Shown here: positions 17,936-26,724 of the stretch, in pieces
Layout: each line of letters begins with the position of its first letter
How positions within the stretch are numbered: position 1 is the first letter of the stretch
NCBI GenBank assembly: GCA_015056205.1
Contig: SVGS01000002.1
Span: 1-64,000, forward strand
Reading direction: 5' to 3'
Length of the DNA stretch: 64,000 nucleotides
Origin: Clostridiales bacterium
GTDB lineage: Bacteria > Bacillota > Clostridia > Christensenellales > Aristaeellaceae
The notes under the pieces: model-generated
The model's database searches: none
What the model was told of the DNA's origin: nothing
The model's input: the letters and a program-made list of their open reading frames with translations, nothing else
Program-made: the position numbers and the translations under genes

Positions 17936-19858
17936 ATGAAAAAACAGCCGGCGGTGCTGACGGCCATCCTGTTTGTCCTTCTGCTTCTGGCAGGTTGTGC
18001 CTGCGCGGGCAGCAGCCAGACTCAGGAGCTGAAGATCCAGGTATCCTTTTCCACGCTGGAAGTCAAAGCCCTTGATACCGTCAAGGTGAAGATCTCGCTC
18101 ACGAACATATCGGGAAAGGATTTCGCGGGACCCATGACGCTGTATGATCCCTTCGGACTGCAGGTCAGGGAATTCGGCCATCCGGTCCTGAAAAACGGGG
18201 AAACGGCTTCCTGGTCCGGAAGATGCCTGATCTCGGAAAAAAGCATAGAAGCGGCGGCGGTCACCTACAAGGTGGAGTTCGCCATAGAAACGGAGAACGG
18301 AAAAATCCTGAAAAAGCGGGTCAACCTCAGGCAGGCCATCACCCCGCTGCAGCCCGATCCGACGCCGGTGCCCACGCCGGAACCGAAGCCGGAAGACTTT
18401 GACGACGTGCTGCTCTACGGTGTCTACCGGCCCAATCCGAGTACGGGCTGGGTATCTGTCGGCTGCGTGGACAGCGGCGGAAACATCTGGCTGGCGGAAA
18501 AAGCGGACGTGCGCTGGCCTGCCCGGGATCAGGATGTTCGGGAGATGCTGCGGACCCGCCGGGGAATGACAAAGTATCAGAATCTGATCGGCAGCCATTC
18601 CGACGGGATCGTACTGACGGACACCTGGTTTACCCGGGATGTGCCGGACATGGTGGCCGCTGTGCCGCAGCCGGCGGAGAGACCCCGGAAAACGGGGATC
18701 AACGTAGGCCAGGAAGCGGTCTGGGGACTGCGGAAGAATAAAGACGGCGGAGAGGAATCCGTCCTGCTGGGTATGGCGGGCAGCTATATGTACGAAAACC
18801 CGAGCCCGGACGCCCAGCGCCTGTATCTGTTCATGTGGCGGCTGCTGGCAAACAACGAGATCTTCAATGCCCGCGGCATCAGCTACGCGACGGAAGGCGT
18901 TTCTCCCGAAGGCTTCCGCGGAATCCCGGTGCGGGAATTCTTCGGCCTTGCGGAAGGCGACCTGAGCAAAGCGTCCGTCACGGCCTCCCGGCCGGACGCC
19001 GGGGGCCGCCCGGCGGAAGAGGAACTGTCGCCCGAGGAGATCGAGAAGATCCTGGAGCTCGCGGAGCGCGGCATGGTCATCCTGAAAGAGAACGCCCGGC
19101 AGATGCCGCGGGACGTCCTCACCTGTACCTTCACGGATGAACAGGGAAAGGAACTGGGACAGATCAGGCTCTTTACCCAGACCGTTGAATCGGAAGAGGG
19201 CGGAGAACCCATCCTCCGGACACTGGCCGTGGCGGAAGACGGAATGTACCGGACCGTCCTCGCTCCCCGCCCTGTGGATACGCTTACGAAAAAAGAGCTG
19301 CGCATGATGACTGTCCGGATCGAGGGGGTGGACTATATTGTCGGAAAGAGTACCCCGCGGGATCTGATCCGCCACGGATGGACCTGCTTCCCGGAATGGA
19401 CCGGCGCTTTCACCTTCGAGGATCCGGAAATGAACAACACGATCGAGGTGGAAACCATCGGCCATTCGCTGGACGAGCCGATCGTCCACATCTCCTGCCA
19501 GTTTGCCGGTGAACTCGACATTGAATACTGCGGATTTGACGGGATTCCGGATCCAAAAAACCCGGATGACCCGGACTGGGGTTATTACACGGATGAGCCG
19601 TATGAGGGGACACAGGGCGGACAGGTTCATGATACGGAAGAAGCGCCGGATCAGGCTGCGGAATACGATCCGGATGACGACTACGCCTGGGAGAAGCAGT
19701 GGATCGCGCTGACCGAATGGATCCATGATGTGCTCGGTGCCGGCCAGGATACCTCATCGCCCGGAACTTCCGTATGCATTCCCCTCAGCGATGGAAGATA
19801 TCTTTATCTCTACAGCAACAGCTCCCCCGTTTCGATCACCCTGAGCGAAATTGCATGA
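17936..19858 (+). CDS. Large surface lipoprotein of unknown function
   Basis: 640 residues. A type II signal peptide ends at the lipobox LLAGC with lipidated Cys21. Residues about 30-135 resemble an immunoglobulin/CARDB-like beta domain (VKISLTNISGKDF...). A proline-rich linker (PTPVPTPEPKPE) follows, then about 480 residues I cannot assign, and an acidic segment (DDPDWGYYTDEP). The start at 17936 has GAGGAGG 7 nt upstream; the longer ORF has no such site. Surface-anchored and probably a scaffold or sensing protein, but that is inference only. Confidence 0.7.
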   Translation: MKKQPAVLTAILFVLLLLAGCACAGSSQTQELKIQVSFSTLEVKALDTVKVKISLTNISGKDFAGPMTLYDPFGLQVREFGHPVLKNGETASWSGRCLISEKSIEAAAVTYKVEFAIETENGKILKKRVNLRQAITPLQPDPTPVPTPEPKPEDFDDVLLYGVYRPNPSTGWVSVGCVDSGGNIWLAEKADVRWPARDQDVREMLRTRRGMTKYQNLIGSHSDGIVLTDTWFTRDVPDMVAAVPQPAERPRKTGINVGQEAVWGLRKNKDGGEESVLLGMAGSYMYENPSPDAQRLYLFMWRLLANNEIFNARGISYATEGVSPEGFRGIPVREFFGLAEGDLSKASVTASRPDAGGRPAEEELSPEEIEKILELAERGMVILKENARQMPRDVLTCTFTDEQGKELGQIRLFTQTVESEEGGEPILRTLAVAEDGMYRTVLAPRPVDTLTKKELRMMTVRIEGVDYIVGKSTPRDLIRHGWTCFPEWTGAFTFEDPEMNNTIEVETIGHSLDEPIVHISCQFAGELDIEYCGFDGIPDPKNPDDPDWGYYTDEPYEGTQGGQVHDTEEAPDQAAEYDPDDDYAWEKQWIALTEWIHDVLGAGQDTSSPGTSVCIPLSDGRYLYLYSNSSPVSITLSEIA

Positions 19859-19885
19859 TGCACACGGCGCATCCTGCAATTTCGC
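19845..19885. other. Long inverted repeat over the end of the lipoprotein gene
   Basis: GCGAAATTGCA (19845-19855) pairs perfectly with TGCAATTTCGC (19875-19885); inside it GATGC pairs with GCATC around loop ACACGGC. The stem includes the TGA stop codon (19856-19858). There is no T run, so it is not a textbook terminator; it may stabilise the 3' end or end transcription between convergent genes. Confidence 0.55.
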
Positions 19886-19945
19886 CGGATTCCACTGTGC
19901 CATATATCAAGAGTCTCGAAATACGCTCTTGACGGCAACGGCTTT

Positions 19946-20467
19946 TCAGCCAGGGATGCTGAAATGAGCAGCATAGCGGCTGTCAGCAGGGAGAAGACGG
20001 TTCTTTTCCATTCGGATCAGATGCTCTTCATCCGGCTCACTGATCCCGTTCTTGAAATGATATCCCATTCTGAGATAGAAGGGCACGCCGGTGATGGAAG
20101 CCGGGATCTCGATCCGCTTCGCGCGCAGGAAGTACTCATCCCCTTCCAGGGTTTCCACGATCTTTCGGCCGATTCCCCTGCCCTGGTATTCCGGCAGTAC
20201 AAAGATCGTGAAAAGGCTGCTTTCGTCTTCCCTGTCCCAGTAAGGCCCGATTGCGCCACAGGCAATGATCTTCGCTTGATCCAGCGCCACATACATATGG
20301 GTCCATCCGGAAAGTTCGAGCACATGCTCAGGTGTTTCGGTCCTGATCAGTTCATCCATCAGTTCTGCAGGATAATCCTTCTTGCTTGAAATCTCAACAG
20401 TTGTGCGGATCAGCCGGGACACTTCTTCGGCATCCCTGTTTTCAAAACGTCTGACAGTCACGTTCAT
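19946..20467 (-). CDS. GNAT family N-acetyltransferase
   Basis: 173-residue acetyl-CoA-dependent acyltransferase. The acetyl-CoA-binding loop is V.PEYQGRGIGRKIVE, preceded by the beta-strand FTIFVLPEY. Start at ATG 20467 (MNVTVRRFEN) because GGAGGAG lies 8 nt upstream; the ORF-track start is a TTG inside that site. Substrate unknown. It is the first of seven GNAT genes and one fragment found between 20 and 43 kb. Confidence 0.88.
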   Translation of the reverse strand: MNVTVRRFENRDAEEVSRLIRTTVEISSKKDYPAELMDELIRTETPEHVLELSGWTHMYVALDQAKIIACGAIGPYWDREDESSLFTIFVLPEYQGRGIGRKIVETLEGDEYFLRAKRIEIPASITGVPFYLRMGYHFKNGISEPDEEHLIRMEKNRLLPADSRYAAHFSIPG

Positions 20468-20553
20468 TTTTTTCTCCTCCAATGGCCGCTTATCTCAAAA
20501 CGCCCTGCCGGGCAGCCCGGTATAATAAATGCATGTTTATGATCCTTTTTATT

Positions 20554-21240
20554 TCATTCCAGTGTTATTTCTTCCCCAGCCGGGATAATCAGCCGGTTCG
20601 GAGCGTCAAACATCTCCGCCTTCTTTTGATCAAACGGCTTCCCGGGCGCCATATGATAGGGAATGTTGTGGCGCGCGTTTACCATTCCGGCACAGGAGGC
20701 TGCCTCCTCCGGATCCATATTGTATATCCCGTCGCAGACAAAGAAGGCGTAATCGATTCCCCTTTCGCCCAGTTCCTTCATCTGATCGGTAGTGGATGTG
20801 TCGCCGGTCGCGTATACGGTGATGCCGTCGGAAAGAGTGATCAGCCAGCCGACGCACTCCCTGATGTCATGATTTCTGTTGTTTCCGGCCTGAACCGCTT
20901 CCACCCGGGCATATTCCAGATCGTAGGTTTTATATTCTCCGTTTATCAGCGCTTCTTTATAGGTAATGATCCGGCAGTCGTCGTTTCGGTTCCCGATCAG
21001 GTTTACGGCGGTATGATCCTGATGGCCGTGGGTAATCAGAATCAGATCCGCCGGAAGGTCGTAGCCTTCTCCGGCATACGGATCGATGTAAATGACCTTT
21101 CCCTCTTTTGTGACGATCCGAAGGCTTCCGTGGCCCTGATAAAGCAGCCTGTGGCCGGAGGCTGTTCCTTCAGCCATAGTGGAACCGCAGCCCAGCAAAA
21201 GCGTTGTGAGTGTAAGCATACCGCACAGAATTCTTTTCAT
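20554..21240 (-). CDS. Lipoprotein-type MBL-fold hydrolase
   Basis: 228 residues. The N-terminus is a type II signal peptide with lipobox LLLGC (Cys18), so the enzyme probably sits on the outer face of the membrane. The MBL fold is shown by the metal motif THGHQDH and the later GDTST and CDGIYNM segments, as in UlaG-like metal-dependent hydrolases. A surface-anchored UlaG-like protein is less usual than the cytoplasmic form. Substrate not predictable. It is followed 70 nt later by the GNAT gene on the same strand. Confidence 0.82.
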   Translation of the reverse strand: MKRILCGMLTLTTLLLGCGSTMAEGTASGHRLLYQGHGSLRIVTKEGKVIYIDPYAGEGYDLPADLILITHGHQDHTAVNLIGNRNDDCRIITYKEALINGEYKTYDLEYARVEAVQAGNNRNHDIRECVGWLITLSDGITVYATGDTSTTDQMKELGERGIDYAFFVCDGIYNMDPEEAASCAGMVNARHNIPYHMAPGKPFDQKKAEMFDAPNRLIIPAGEEITLE

Positions 21241-21267
21241 GATGTGTGTCCCCCTTCTTTCAACCGT

Positions 21268-21822
21268 TTATTTTCCGCCGTCAAAAGCGGTAAATGACCC
21301 GTCCGGAACAGTGTCAGGCGGTCTCCTGATGAATAATTCCATCTCTGTACAATACCAGATACCTGCCGGCATCTCGTATTCTGTTCTGGCATACTCCGTG
21401 AATCCTGCCGCTTCATAGCAGCGTCTCGCGCTCTCATTATTCTCAAATACGCCCAGATCAATCCTTGTGGCTCGGAGATGTTCCTTTACATACGCTGCTC
21501 CAAGCCGAAGCAGTTCCTTTCCGTACCCTTTTCCCCTGATCGCAGGATCGACGATTACAAAGCCGAACCGAACTGAAGTATCATCGTCATCCCGCGGATA
21601 CCGGATAATGAAATGCCCGAGAACCGTCCCGTTTTCATCCGTGGCCGTAAGCGGATAGAAACGCCCGGTTCCAAGGTAAGGCGCATAGTTTTCAATGATG
21701 TCTTCTCCTGAAATCGGATATTTGTTAATCCGGTCCGCAGACCACTTGTATAATTCTTCCTCTGACCGCAGCCACCCGGCGATCGTCTGCGCATCTTCTT
21801 CTTTGAACTCTCTCAGGATCAT
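21268..21822 (-). CDS. GNAT family N-acetyltransferase
   Basis: 184 residues. The acetyl-CoA loop is VDPAIRGKGYGKELLRLG and the C-terminal motif NESARRCYEAAGFTE is typical of the RimJ/RimL-like branch. Start placed at ATG 21822 (MILREFKEED), where the conserved fold begins and GAGAGGAAGAGG lies upstream; a start at 21855 would add 11 poorly conserved residues. It lies 27 nt upstream of the MBL lipoprotein gene on the same strand. Substrate unknown. Confidence 0.87.
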   Translation of the reverse strand: MILREFKEEDAQTIAGWLRSEEELYKWSADRINKYPISGEDIIENYAPYLGTGRFYPLTATDENGTVLGHFIIRYPRDDDDTSVRFGFVIVDPAIRGKGYGKELLRLGAAYVKEHLRATRIDLGVFENNESARRCYEAAGFTEYARTEYEMPAGIWYCTEMELFIRRPPDTVPDGSFTAFDGGK

Positions 21823-21864
21823 CCAGCCTCTTCCTCTCCCTGTCTCCCGCACCATCTCTTTGGG

Positions 21865-23169
21865 TTACCTTTGTTCCGGCGGCAGTTCCACTTCGGGGTT
21901 CAGGAAAGATGCAAAGGGCAGCTTTTCGCAGGGGATGCCAAGCTCATCCAGGATGGCCGCAAAGCCCCGATAATACCGGTCATTGGTAAAATTCTGGGTA
22001 AAGTTGATATAGAAGTATCCGGCTGTCTCATTCATAATCACGAACAGGCTTCCGAAAGCGGGATCCGCGTTCAGATAACGCACCTCCGCGATCTGATCGG
22101 TATAATCGTTGGTTTTCAGGCCTCCGACATAGTCAATAAAGAAAGTGTTCTGCGGACGGTTTTCTCCCATCGCCATGAGCTTGTTTTTCAGGAAAAAGAA
22201 GGGCAGTTTTTTTCCGAGGTGAGTAATCATGTTGATGGAGGAGGAAAGCAGCCTCGCCATCTCCTCGCTCATCTGGGCTTTCATGGCAGTCCTCTGCCGG
22301 GCCGCAAGTTCGCCCGTGCTCATGCTGAGCGCGTCCGCCGGCTTCACAGGCAGAAAGATCGCGGAATCACAGTTTTTGAAGGTCTTTTCCGCATGCAGGA
22401 ACTTCCGCAGGGAGAAGGGCAGCACGCTCATGATCACACCTTCCTGCACGTCGCATTCCCGGGCCACAGCCTGGGTCATAATGGCGGATACGCCTGCGGC
22501 CGGAGAAGCTGAAACGGATTTGCACCATCCGAGAAAATCCTCCGTTCTGATGCGCAGCGGCATGCTTTGCATGGTGGGGCCCGCATAATTGGCGAATTCG
22601 GGCAGGCGGAAGCGTTTCTCTCCATTGGCCAGCTTTTTCAGCTCTTTGGGATCCACTTTGGTTTTCTCCTCAAAGGGATCGGAACGTTCGGCCGGATCAT
22701 AAGGGATCTTCCCGGTCCAGATGCCTTCGTCGCTGTAAGTTTTCCCGTCTTTGAGGCAGAAATAATGGTAAAGCACCGCCTCAATAAAACGGTTGAAGCC
22801 CAGTCCGTCGCACAGGCCGTGGAACATGGCAAAGGAGATCTTTTTCTTCCAGAACGTCACGTCCAGCATATGGTAATTGGTGGTTTCGCCGCCGACGACA
22901 CGCGGCTTTTCCGATTCCGCCACAACGAAGGGCAGATCATTATCGGCGTAGTAATACACTCCCTTTTTGCGCACAAAAGTGGAAGCGTAATACGGCATGC
23001 GCTGAAGGGTTTTCTCAACAGCCTGCTGCAGAAGCTCGCCGCGAACCTCTGTGGTTATCGTCACTTCGATGATAAAAGTCCTCGGCTTGCGGGATCCGTA
23101 AAAATGGATTGCGCCGCCCGCATTCCATTCTTTCGCTTCAAATCTTACCGATCCTTTTCCCTGTCCCAT
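21865..23169 (-). CDS. Condensation/alcohol-acetyltransferase-like protein (HxxxDG)
   Basis: 434 residues that look like a stand-alone acyltransferase of the chloramphenicol acetyltransferase-like superfamily. The catalytic motif is HGLCDG (H117, D121, G122), and a TLQRMPYYASTF segment resembles the N-terminal lobe of condensation domains. No carrier-protein or adenylation domain adjoins it, so a free role in acyl transfer to an alcohol or amine is more likely than peptide synthesis. AAGGAG lies 7 nt before ATG. It is followed 42 nt later by a GNAT gene. I have no substrate prediction. Confidence 0.7.
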   Translation of the reverse strand: MGQGKGSVRFEAKEWNAGGAIHFYGSRKPRTFIIEVTITTEVRGELLQQAVEKTLQRMPYYASTFVRKKGVYYYADNDLPFVVAESEKPRVVGGETTNYHMLDVTFWKKKISFAMFHGLCDGLGFNRFIEAVLYHYFCLKDGKTYSDEGIWTGKIPYDPAERSDPFEEKTKVDPKELKKLANGEKRFRLPEFANYAGPTMQSMPLRIRTEDFLGWCKSVSASPAAGVSAIMTQAVARECDVQEGVIMSVLPFSLRKFLHAEKTFKNCDSAIFLPVKPADALSMSTGELAARQRTAMKAQMSEEMARLLSSSINMITHLGKKLPFFFLKNKLMAMGENRPQNTFFIDYVGGLKTNDYTDQIAEVRYLNADPAFGSLFVIMNETAGYFYINFTQNFTNDRYYRGFAAILDELGIPCEKLPFASFLNPEVELPPEQR

Positions 23170-23204
23170 GGTTCATTCTCCTTATGACTTCAATGTTTTA
23201 TGTC

Positions 23205-23759
23205 TCAAAGTTCCTTGTACATCAGGATCTCGTCATGCAGGGAGCCGTCGTCGAACCGAAGGGCATGATGTCTTCGTCCGCTTTCGGCAAACCCGCATTT
23301 CGCGTAGAGCGCCTGCGCCTGAGTGTTCTCCGCCACCACTTCAAGATCCATCTGCTGATAGCCGATTTCCCGGGCAAGCTCCGTAAGATATTCAATCATG
23401 GCGGTGCCGATCCCAAGATGCCAGAATTCCCTGTACAGCGCAATCGCCATGGAACAGCGGTGCCGGATCTTTCTCTTGGGTCCGAGCCCGTTGATGGAAC
23501 AGTTTCCCGCCACCCTGCCGTCCACAATCGCAGCCATCATGGCAGAGGAGGAATCTTCAAGCAGCCGGCCGAGGATTTCACGTTCTCCTTCCAGCGTAAA
23601 GGTGACTTCATCCGGATACCGAAGCAGATACTCCGTCTCTCCTGACGTTTCCTTCAGATACTGAATCATCGCCTCCGCGTCTTCCGGTGCCGTTGGGCGC
23701 AGCGTGCAGGTCCTTCCGTCCTTCAGGATGATGCTTCTCGGTGCAAATCTCACCGGCAT
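23205..23759 (-). CDS. GNAT family N-acetyltransferase
   Basis: 184 residues with the acetyl-CoA loop LYREFWHLGIGTAMIEYL and a RIM-like C-terminal half (NTQAQALYAKCGF). The translation start is uncertain. AAAGGAGG ends only 2 nt before ATG 23759, while GTG 23753 has an 8-nt spacer; the track ORF starts upstream at 23813. I use 23759. It lies just downstream of nothing and upstream of the HxxxDG gene on the same strand, so the two are likely cotranscribed. Confidence 0.85.
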   Translation of the reverse strand: MPVRFAPRSIILKDGRTCTLRPTAPEDAEAMIQYLKETSGETEYLLRYPDEVTFTLEGEREILGRLLEDSSSAMMAAIVDGRVAGNCSINGLGPKRKIRHRCSMAIALYREFWHLGIGTAMIEYLTELAREIGYQQMDLEVVAENTQAQALYAKCGFAESGRRHHALRFDDGSLHDEILMYKEL

Positions 23760-23990
23760 TGCCTCCTTTCCTTCGCCGTACAATGATATCCCCATCTCAA
23801 AAAAGCGCGGCATGCTATCAATGCATGCTTCGTCAGTATACCATTGCTTTTATCTATAATCCAGTACAATGTATGGAAAACAGCCCGCAATTGTGATAAA
23901 CTTTTCGCAGTCCGCCGGCTGCGGCAGCCGGTACATGAGATGGATACAGCACCCCGGCTGATCCGGGAACGTTGAAGGAGGACACTGGCA

Positions 23991-24494
23991 ATGAAAATGA
24001 CATCCGCCGCCGCGGCGAAGGAACTGAAGAAACTGAATGAACAGCACGAAGCGCTGACCGCAATGGAGAATAAATCCTCTGAGTTTATCGCGGCCATTCA
24101 GGAGGACATCGAGACCGTGCGTCCCGCGTATGACTATGTCGCCGTGCAAAAAGAACTGGCGGAAGTGGAGCAGAAAATCCGTGCCCTGAAGCACGCGATC
24201 AACACATTCAACCTGGGCCAGACCGTTCCCGGGTTTGATATGACCATCGATCAGATGCTGGTTTACATTCCCCAGCTTTCCGCGCGGAAACGCAAGCTGG
24301 AGCAAATGAAAGACAAGCTTCCCCGGGAAAGAGTCAGAGGCGGCTCTTTCAGTAATTCCGGCATCATTGAATACACCTATGTAAACTACGATTTGAAAGC
24401 GGTTTCCCGGGATTATGACAAGGTAACGGACGAACTGTCCAGGGCTCAGAATGCGCTGGATCTTGTAAACAGCACAGTCGAATTCGAAGTATAA
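23991..24494 (+). CDS. DIP1984-family (septicolysin-like) protein
   Basis: 167 residues, almost entirely helical and rich in heptad-like leucines (ELKKLNEQHEALTAME...), with a central LPRERVRGGSFSNSGIIEYT turn region and a second helical segment. Family assignment is by overall resemblance to DIP1984/septicolysin proteins. Their function is not well established. AAGGAGG lies about 9 nt before ATG 23991. The gene is divergent from the GNAT gene. Confidence 0.65.
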   Translation: MKMTSAAAAKELKKLNEQHEALTAMENKSSEFIAAIQEDIETVRPAYDYVAVQKELAEVEQKIRALKHAINTFNLGQTVPGFDMTIDQMLVYIPQLSARKRKLEQMKDKLPRERVRGGSFSNSGIIEYTYVNYDLKAVSRDYDKVTDELSRAQNALDLVNSTVEFEV

Positions 24495-24801
24495 TCGTTT
24501 TCCGAAACCGGGTGGGTTTCCCTGCCCGGTTTAAAAACCTGGTGCCTGCCGATCGGAGATTTTACCGGTTTGCGGCTCATCCTTAAAGCCGCACATGCGT
24601 TCAACGGCCATGTTATCGTTATGGGTTATTGTCTGTCGCGGTAGAGAGTTCAGCGTAATGCGGGATCATGCGATCCATCTTGCTTTTCTCTGACGGAAGG
24701 GACCCGGAGCAGCGGAGGTTCGGTTCCATGCTGCTCCTTTTCCGCGCCCCGGGAGAAAACGCCATGGAGACCCAATGAGGCGGATTACTCCCCGGAGGAC
24801 G
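24495..24801. other. Intergenic region of about 300 bp without a gene
   Basis: No plausible coding frame is seen. It contains a hairpin AAACCGGG/CCCGGTTT (24505-24532) just after the DIP1984-like gene, a small GGATC/GATCC hairpin (24663-24676), and GGAGCAGC/GCTGCTCC followed by TTTT (24706-24741). The last has the form of a plus-strand terminator although no annotated plus-strand gene ends near it. Confidence 0.5.
24706..24741 (+). terminator. Orphan terminator-like hairpin
   Basis: GGAGCAGC (24706-24713) pairs with GCTGCTCC (24730-24737), then TTTT. It lies 210 nt beyond the DIP1984-like gene, so it may end a longer transcript or a small unannotated RNA. Confidence 0.5.
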
Positions 24802-25254
24802 TTATTCACCGGAAAGCTGCATAATAAACTGGAAGGAAGATGACTTCAGCGCATACATCATGCCGGGAGCGTCTTCCTGTTTTTTAAACTCTGAGACAAC
24901 CTGTTCCTGATACTGCCGGAACTGATGGTACAGTTCCCCGGTTGTCGTTCCGTCGTCAGGATGCAGAAGACTTTTCACATATTCCATCGGTGTCGTCTTT
25001 TTGAGCTGAACAATCATGAGCAGCTGGGCCAGCGCTTCCCGGCTGTATTTTTTTCCGGAAGGTTTTTCGATCAGGCCGGCCTTGACATAGTTGTTGATCA
25101 TGCTTGAAGTCAGATCCAGCCGCCCGGAAATTCCCGGGAGCGACCTGCCGATATAAGAAATGATCTGGTCCTTATACAGGCCGAAATCCGGCAGCGTCTC
25201 CCAATCCGGCAAAAGGCATCCCTGCAGATGCCCGAGGATTTCGTCGTGTGTCAT
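24802..25254 (-). CDS. DUF1836 domain protein, probable transcription regulator
   Basis: 150 residues. The region TSSMINNYVKAGLIEKPSGKKYSREALAQLL is the MerR-like winged-helix core of DUF1836, followed by a helical tail. ATG 25254 (MTHDEILGHL) is preferred because GGAGGGG lies 8 nt upstream; the track start extends back into the promoter region. It is transcribed away from the SGNH hydrolase gene, with a perfect palindrome between the two. Regulation of that neighbour or of itself is inferred from layout. Confidence 0.78.
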   Translation of the reverse strand: MTHDEILGHLQGCLLPDWETLPDFGLYKDQIISYIGRSLPGISGRLDLTSSMINNYVKAGLIEKPSGKKYSREALAQLLMIVQLKKTTPMEYVKSLLHPDDGTTTGELYHQFRQYQEQVVSEFKKQEDAPGMMYALKSSSFQFIMQLSGE

Positions 25255-25337
25255 TCTTATCCCCTCCGTGAACAGGATATCACAGACAAGAGAAATATTC
25301 AACAAAGGGCTTGACGGAATACGGAATATAATATAAA

Positions 25338-25354
25338 CTGGTTTTGAAAACCAG
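25338..25354. promoter_or_regulatory. Perfect palindrome between DUF1836 and SGNH genes
   Basis: CTGGTTTT (25338-25345), G, AAAACCAG (25347-25354) is a perfect 8+1+8 palindrome. It is directly downstream of an AT-rich TATAATATAAA stretch (25327-25337) that may hold the -10 of the SGNH gene (TTGACG at 25311, 15-bp spacing to TATAAA). It is a good candidate operator for the DUF1836 protein. Confidence 0.6.
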
Positions 25355-25381
25355 ATTAAGACATAATGGAGTCGATATCCA

Positions 25382-26074
25382 ATGAACGAGATCTATCTTT
25401 TCGGTGATTCCGCTTCCCAGGGGCTTGTGCTGGATGATAACGGGCAATACCATGTGTCACGCAAGGGTTGTATTCGTCTGCTGAAACGGAAGGGGTTTCC
25501 GATCCGGAATTACGCGGTTCACGGGTATACCGTTCTCCAGGGGCTCGAATCATTTGAGCGGATGCAGATCGAACCCGGGTCGCGCTGCGTGATTCAGTTC
25601 GGCGGCAATGACTGCGATCTGGACTGGGATGCGGTTTCGCAGGAACCCGGGGTATTTCATGACGGCCGTGTGCCGCTGCGGGACTTCAGAAACGATCTGG
25701 TCCGTTTTATCCGGGAAGCACGGGAAAGGTTCCTGGAGCCGATCCTGGTCACGCCGCCCGCGCTGATTTCCACCCGCTTCTACCGCTGGGTCAGCCGGGA
25801 ACGGAATTCCGATCATATTCTGCGTTATCTCCATGAGGATACGGAAAGCATGTACCGCTGGCAGGAGCGGTATGCCACCGCTGTACGTGAAGTCGCGGCA
25901 GGCGAAAGCTGCCGCCTGCTCGATATCCGGAACTGGCTGCTTGACCGGATGGACTACCCGTCTCTTTTCTGTGCCGACGGTATCCATCCGAATGAAGCCG
26001 GTCATGAGGTCATTGCGGAAATCGTCCTCAGCCGCTGCGGATTCCCCGAATCCGGCATTCCCACAAACGGATAA
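25382..26074 (+). CDS. SGNH/GDSL hydrolase
   Basis: 230-residue esterase-fold protein. Block I is LFGDSASQG with nucleophile Ser10, block III is QFGGNDCD, and block V is DGIHPNEAGH carrying the catalytic Asp and His. No signal peptide, so it acts in the cytoplasm, probably as an acetyl or short-chain esterase on sugars or lipids. The start codon closely follows the putative operator; the ribosome binding site is weak (ATGGAG at about 25367). Divergent from the DUF1836 gene. Confidence 0.85.
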   Translation: MNEIYLFGDSASQGLVLDDNGQYHVSRKGCIRLLKRKGFPIRNYAVHGYTVLQGLESFERMQIEPGSRCVIQFGGNDCDLDWDAVSQEPGVFHDGRVPLRDFRNDLVRFIREARERFLEPILVTPPALISTRFYRWVSRERNSDHILRYLHEDTESMYRWQERYATAVREVAAGESCRLLDIRNWLLDRMDYPSLFCADGIHPNEAGHEVIAEIVLSRCGFPESGIPTNG

Positions 26075-26287
26075 GGGAGCTCTTCCCCCGGGTTCGGAGA
26101 GTCCTCAGTTTCAGAAGCGGGCTCCCCCGGTCCGGTCGGCATCCGGACAGCGTTTCAGAAAAGCCAGGCAGGAAATATTCTGTTCTGTATAGAAAAAAAC
26201 AATATGCATCATCATAGTAAAGCATGATGTCCCATTAAACATCCGGAGTACCGTCCCGGAGCGGGATTTGGACTGGAGGTTTGTTCC

Positions 26288-26623
26288 ATGCTTTCAGCGC
26301 AGCAGATCATTCTCATGGCCGCCCAGCTGGTCGGCGGTCTTGCCTTGTTTCTTTACGGGATGAACGTCCTGAGCTCCTACCTGACGCAGTTCTCCGTTAC
26401 CATGATCATCCAGAGTTCGGACGCCACCATCGGCATCCTCCAGGCCCTGGCGATCAGCGTCAGTGTGAATTTCCGGATGGCCGTCGTCATTGTCTGCGGC
26501 GCCCAGATCGGCACCTGTATCACGGCGATTCTTTCCTCCGTCGGAAGCGGGAAGAGCGCAAAACGCGCCGCACTGATCCATGCTCCACCTGTTGTATTTC
26601 ATTTGCCATTCTATATACTGTGA
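26288..26623 (+). pseudogene. Na/Pi cotransporter (NptA-like) gene with internal deletion and lost 3' end
   Basis: The first 32 codons (AQLVGGLALFLYGMNVLSSYL) match the N-terminus of NptA/PhoU-type sodium-phosphate cotransporters. The frame then jumps directly to the second QSS motif region (IIQSSDATIGILQALA) and GAQIGTCITAILSSVGSGKSAKRAALIH, after which unrelated codons lead to a stop. A complete protein has over 500 residues including a first QSS repeat that is absent here. Start and ribosome binding site (TGGAGG) are intact. It most likely is non-functional debris at the edge of the accessory region. Confidence 0.8.
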
Positions 26624-26671
26624 ATTGTAACCAGATTTGAGTTGGCGGCGGAAAAGGCAACGGGGAGTTGC

Positions 26672-26700
26672 TTGACAGGAAAGCGCTTGCCTGTTATAGT
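26672..26700 (+). promoter_or_regulatory. Strong promoter of the attenuated MFS gene
   Basis: TTGACA (26672-26677) and TATAGT (26695-26700) are 17 bp apart. Transcription should start near 26707, about 163 nt before the MFS start codon, so the whole leader peptide and both hairpins are in the mRNA. Confidence 0.82.
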
Positions 26701-26724
26701 TACCCCGCAAGGAGGTTCGGTGTG

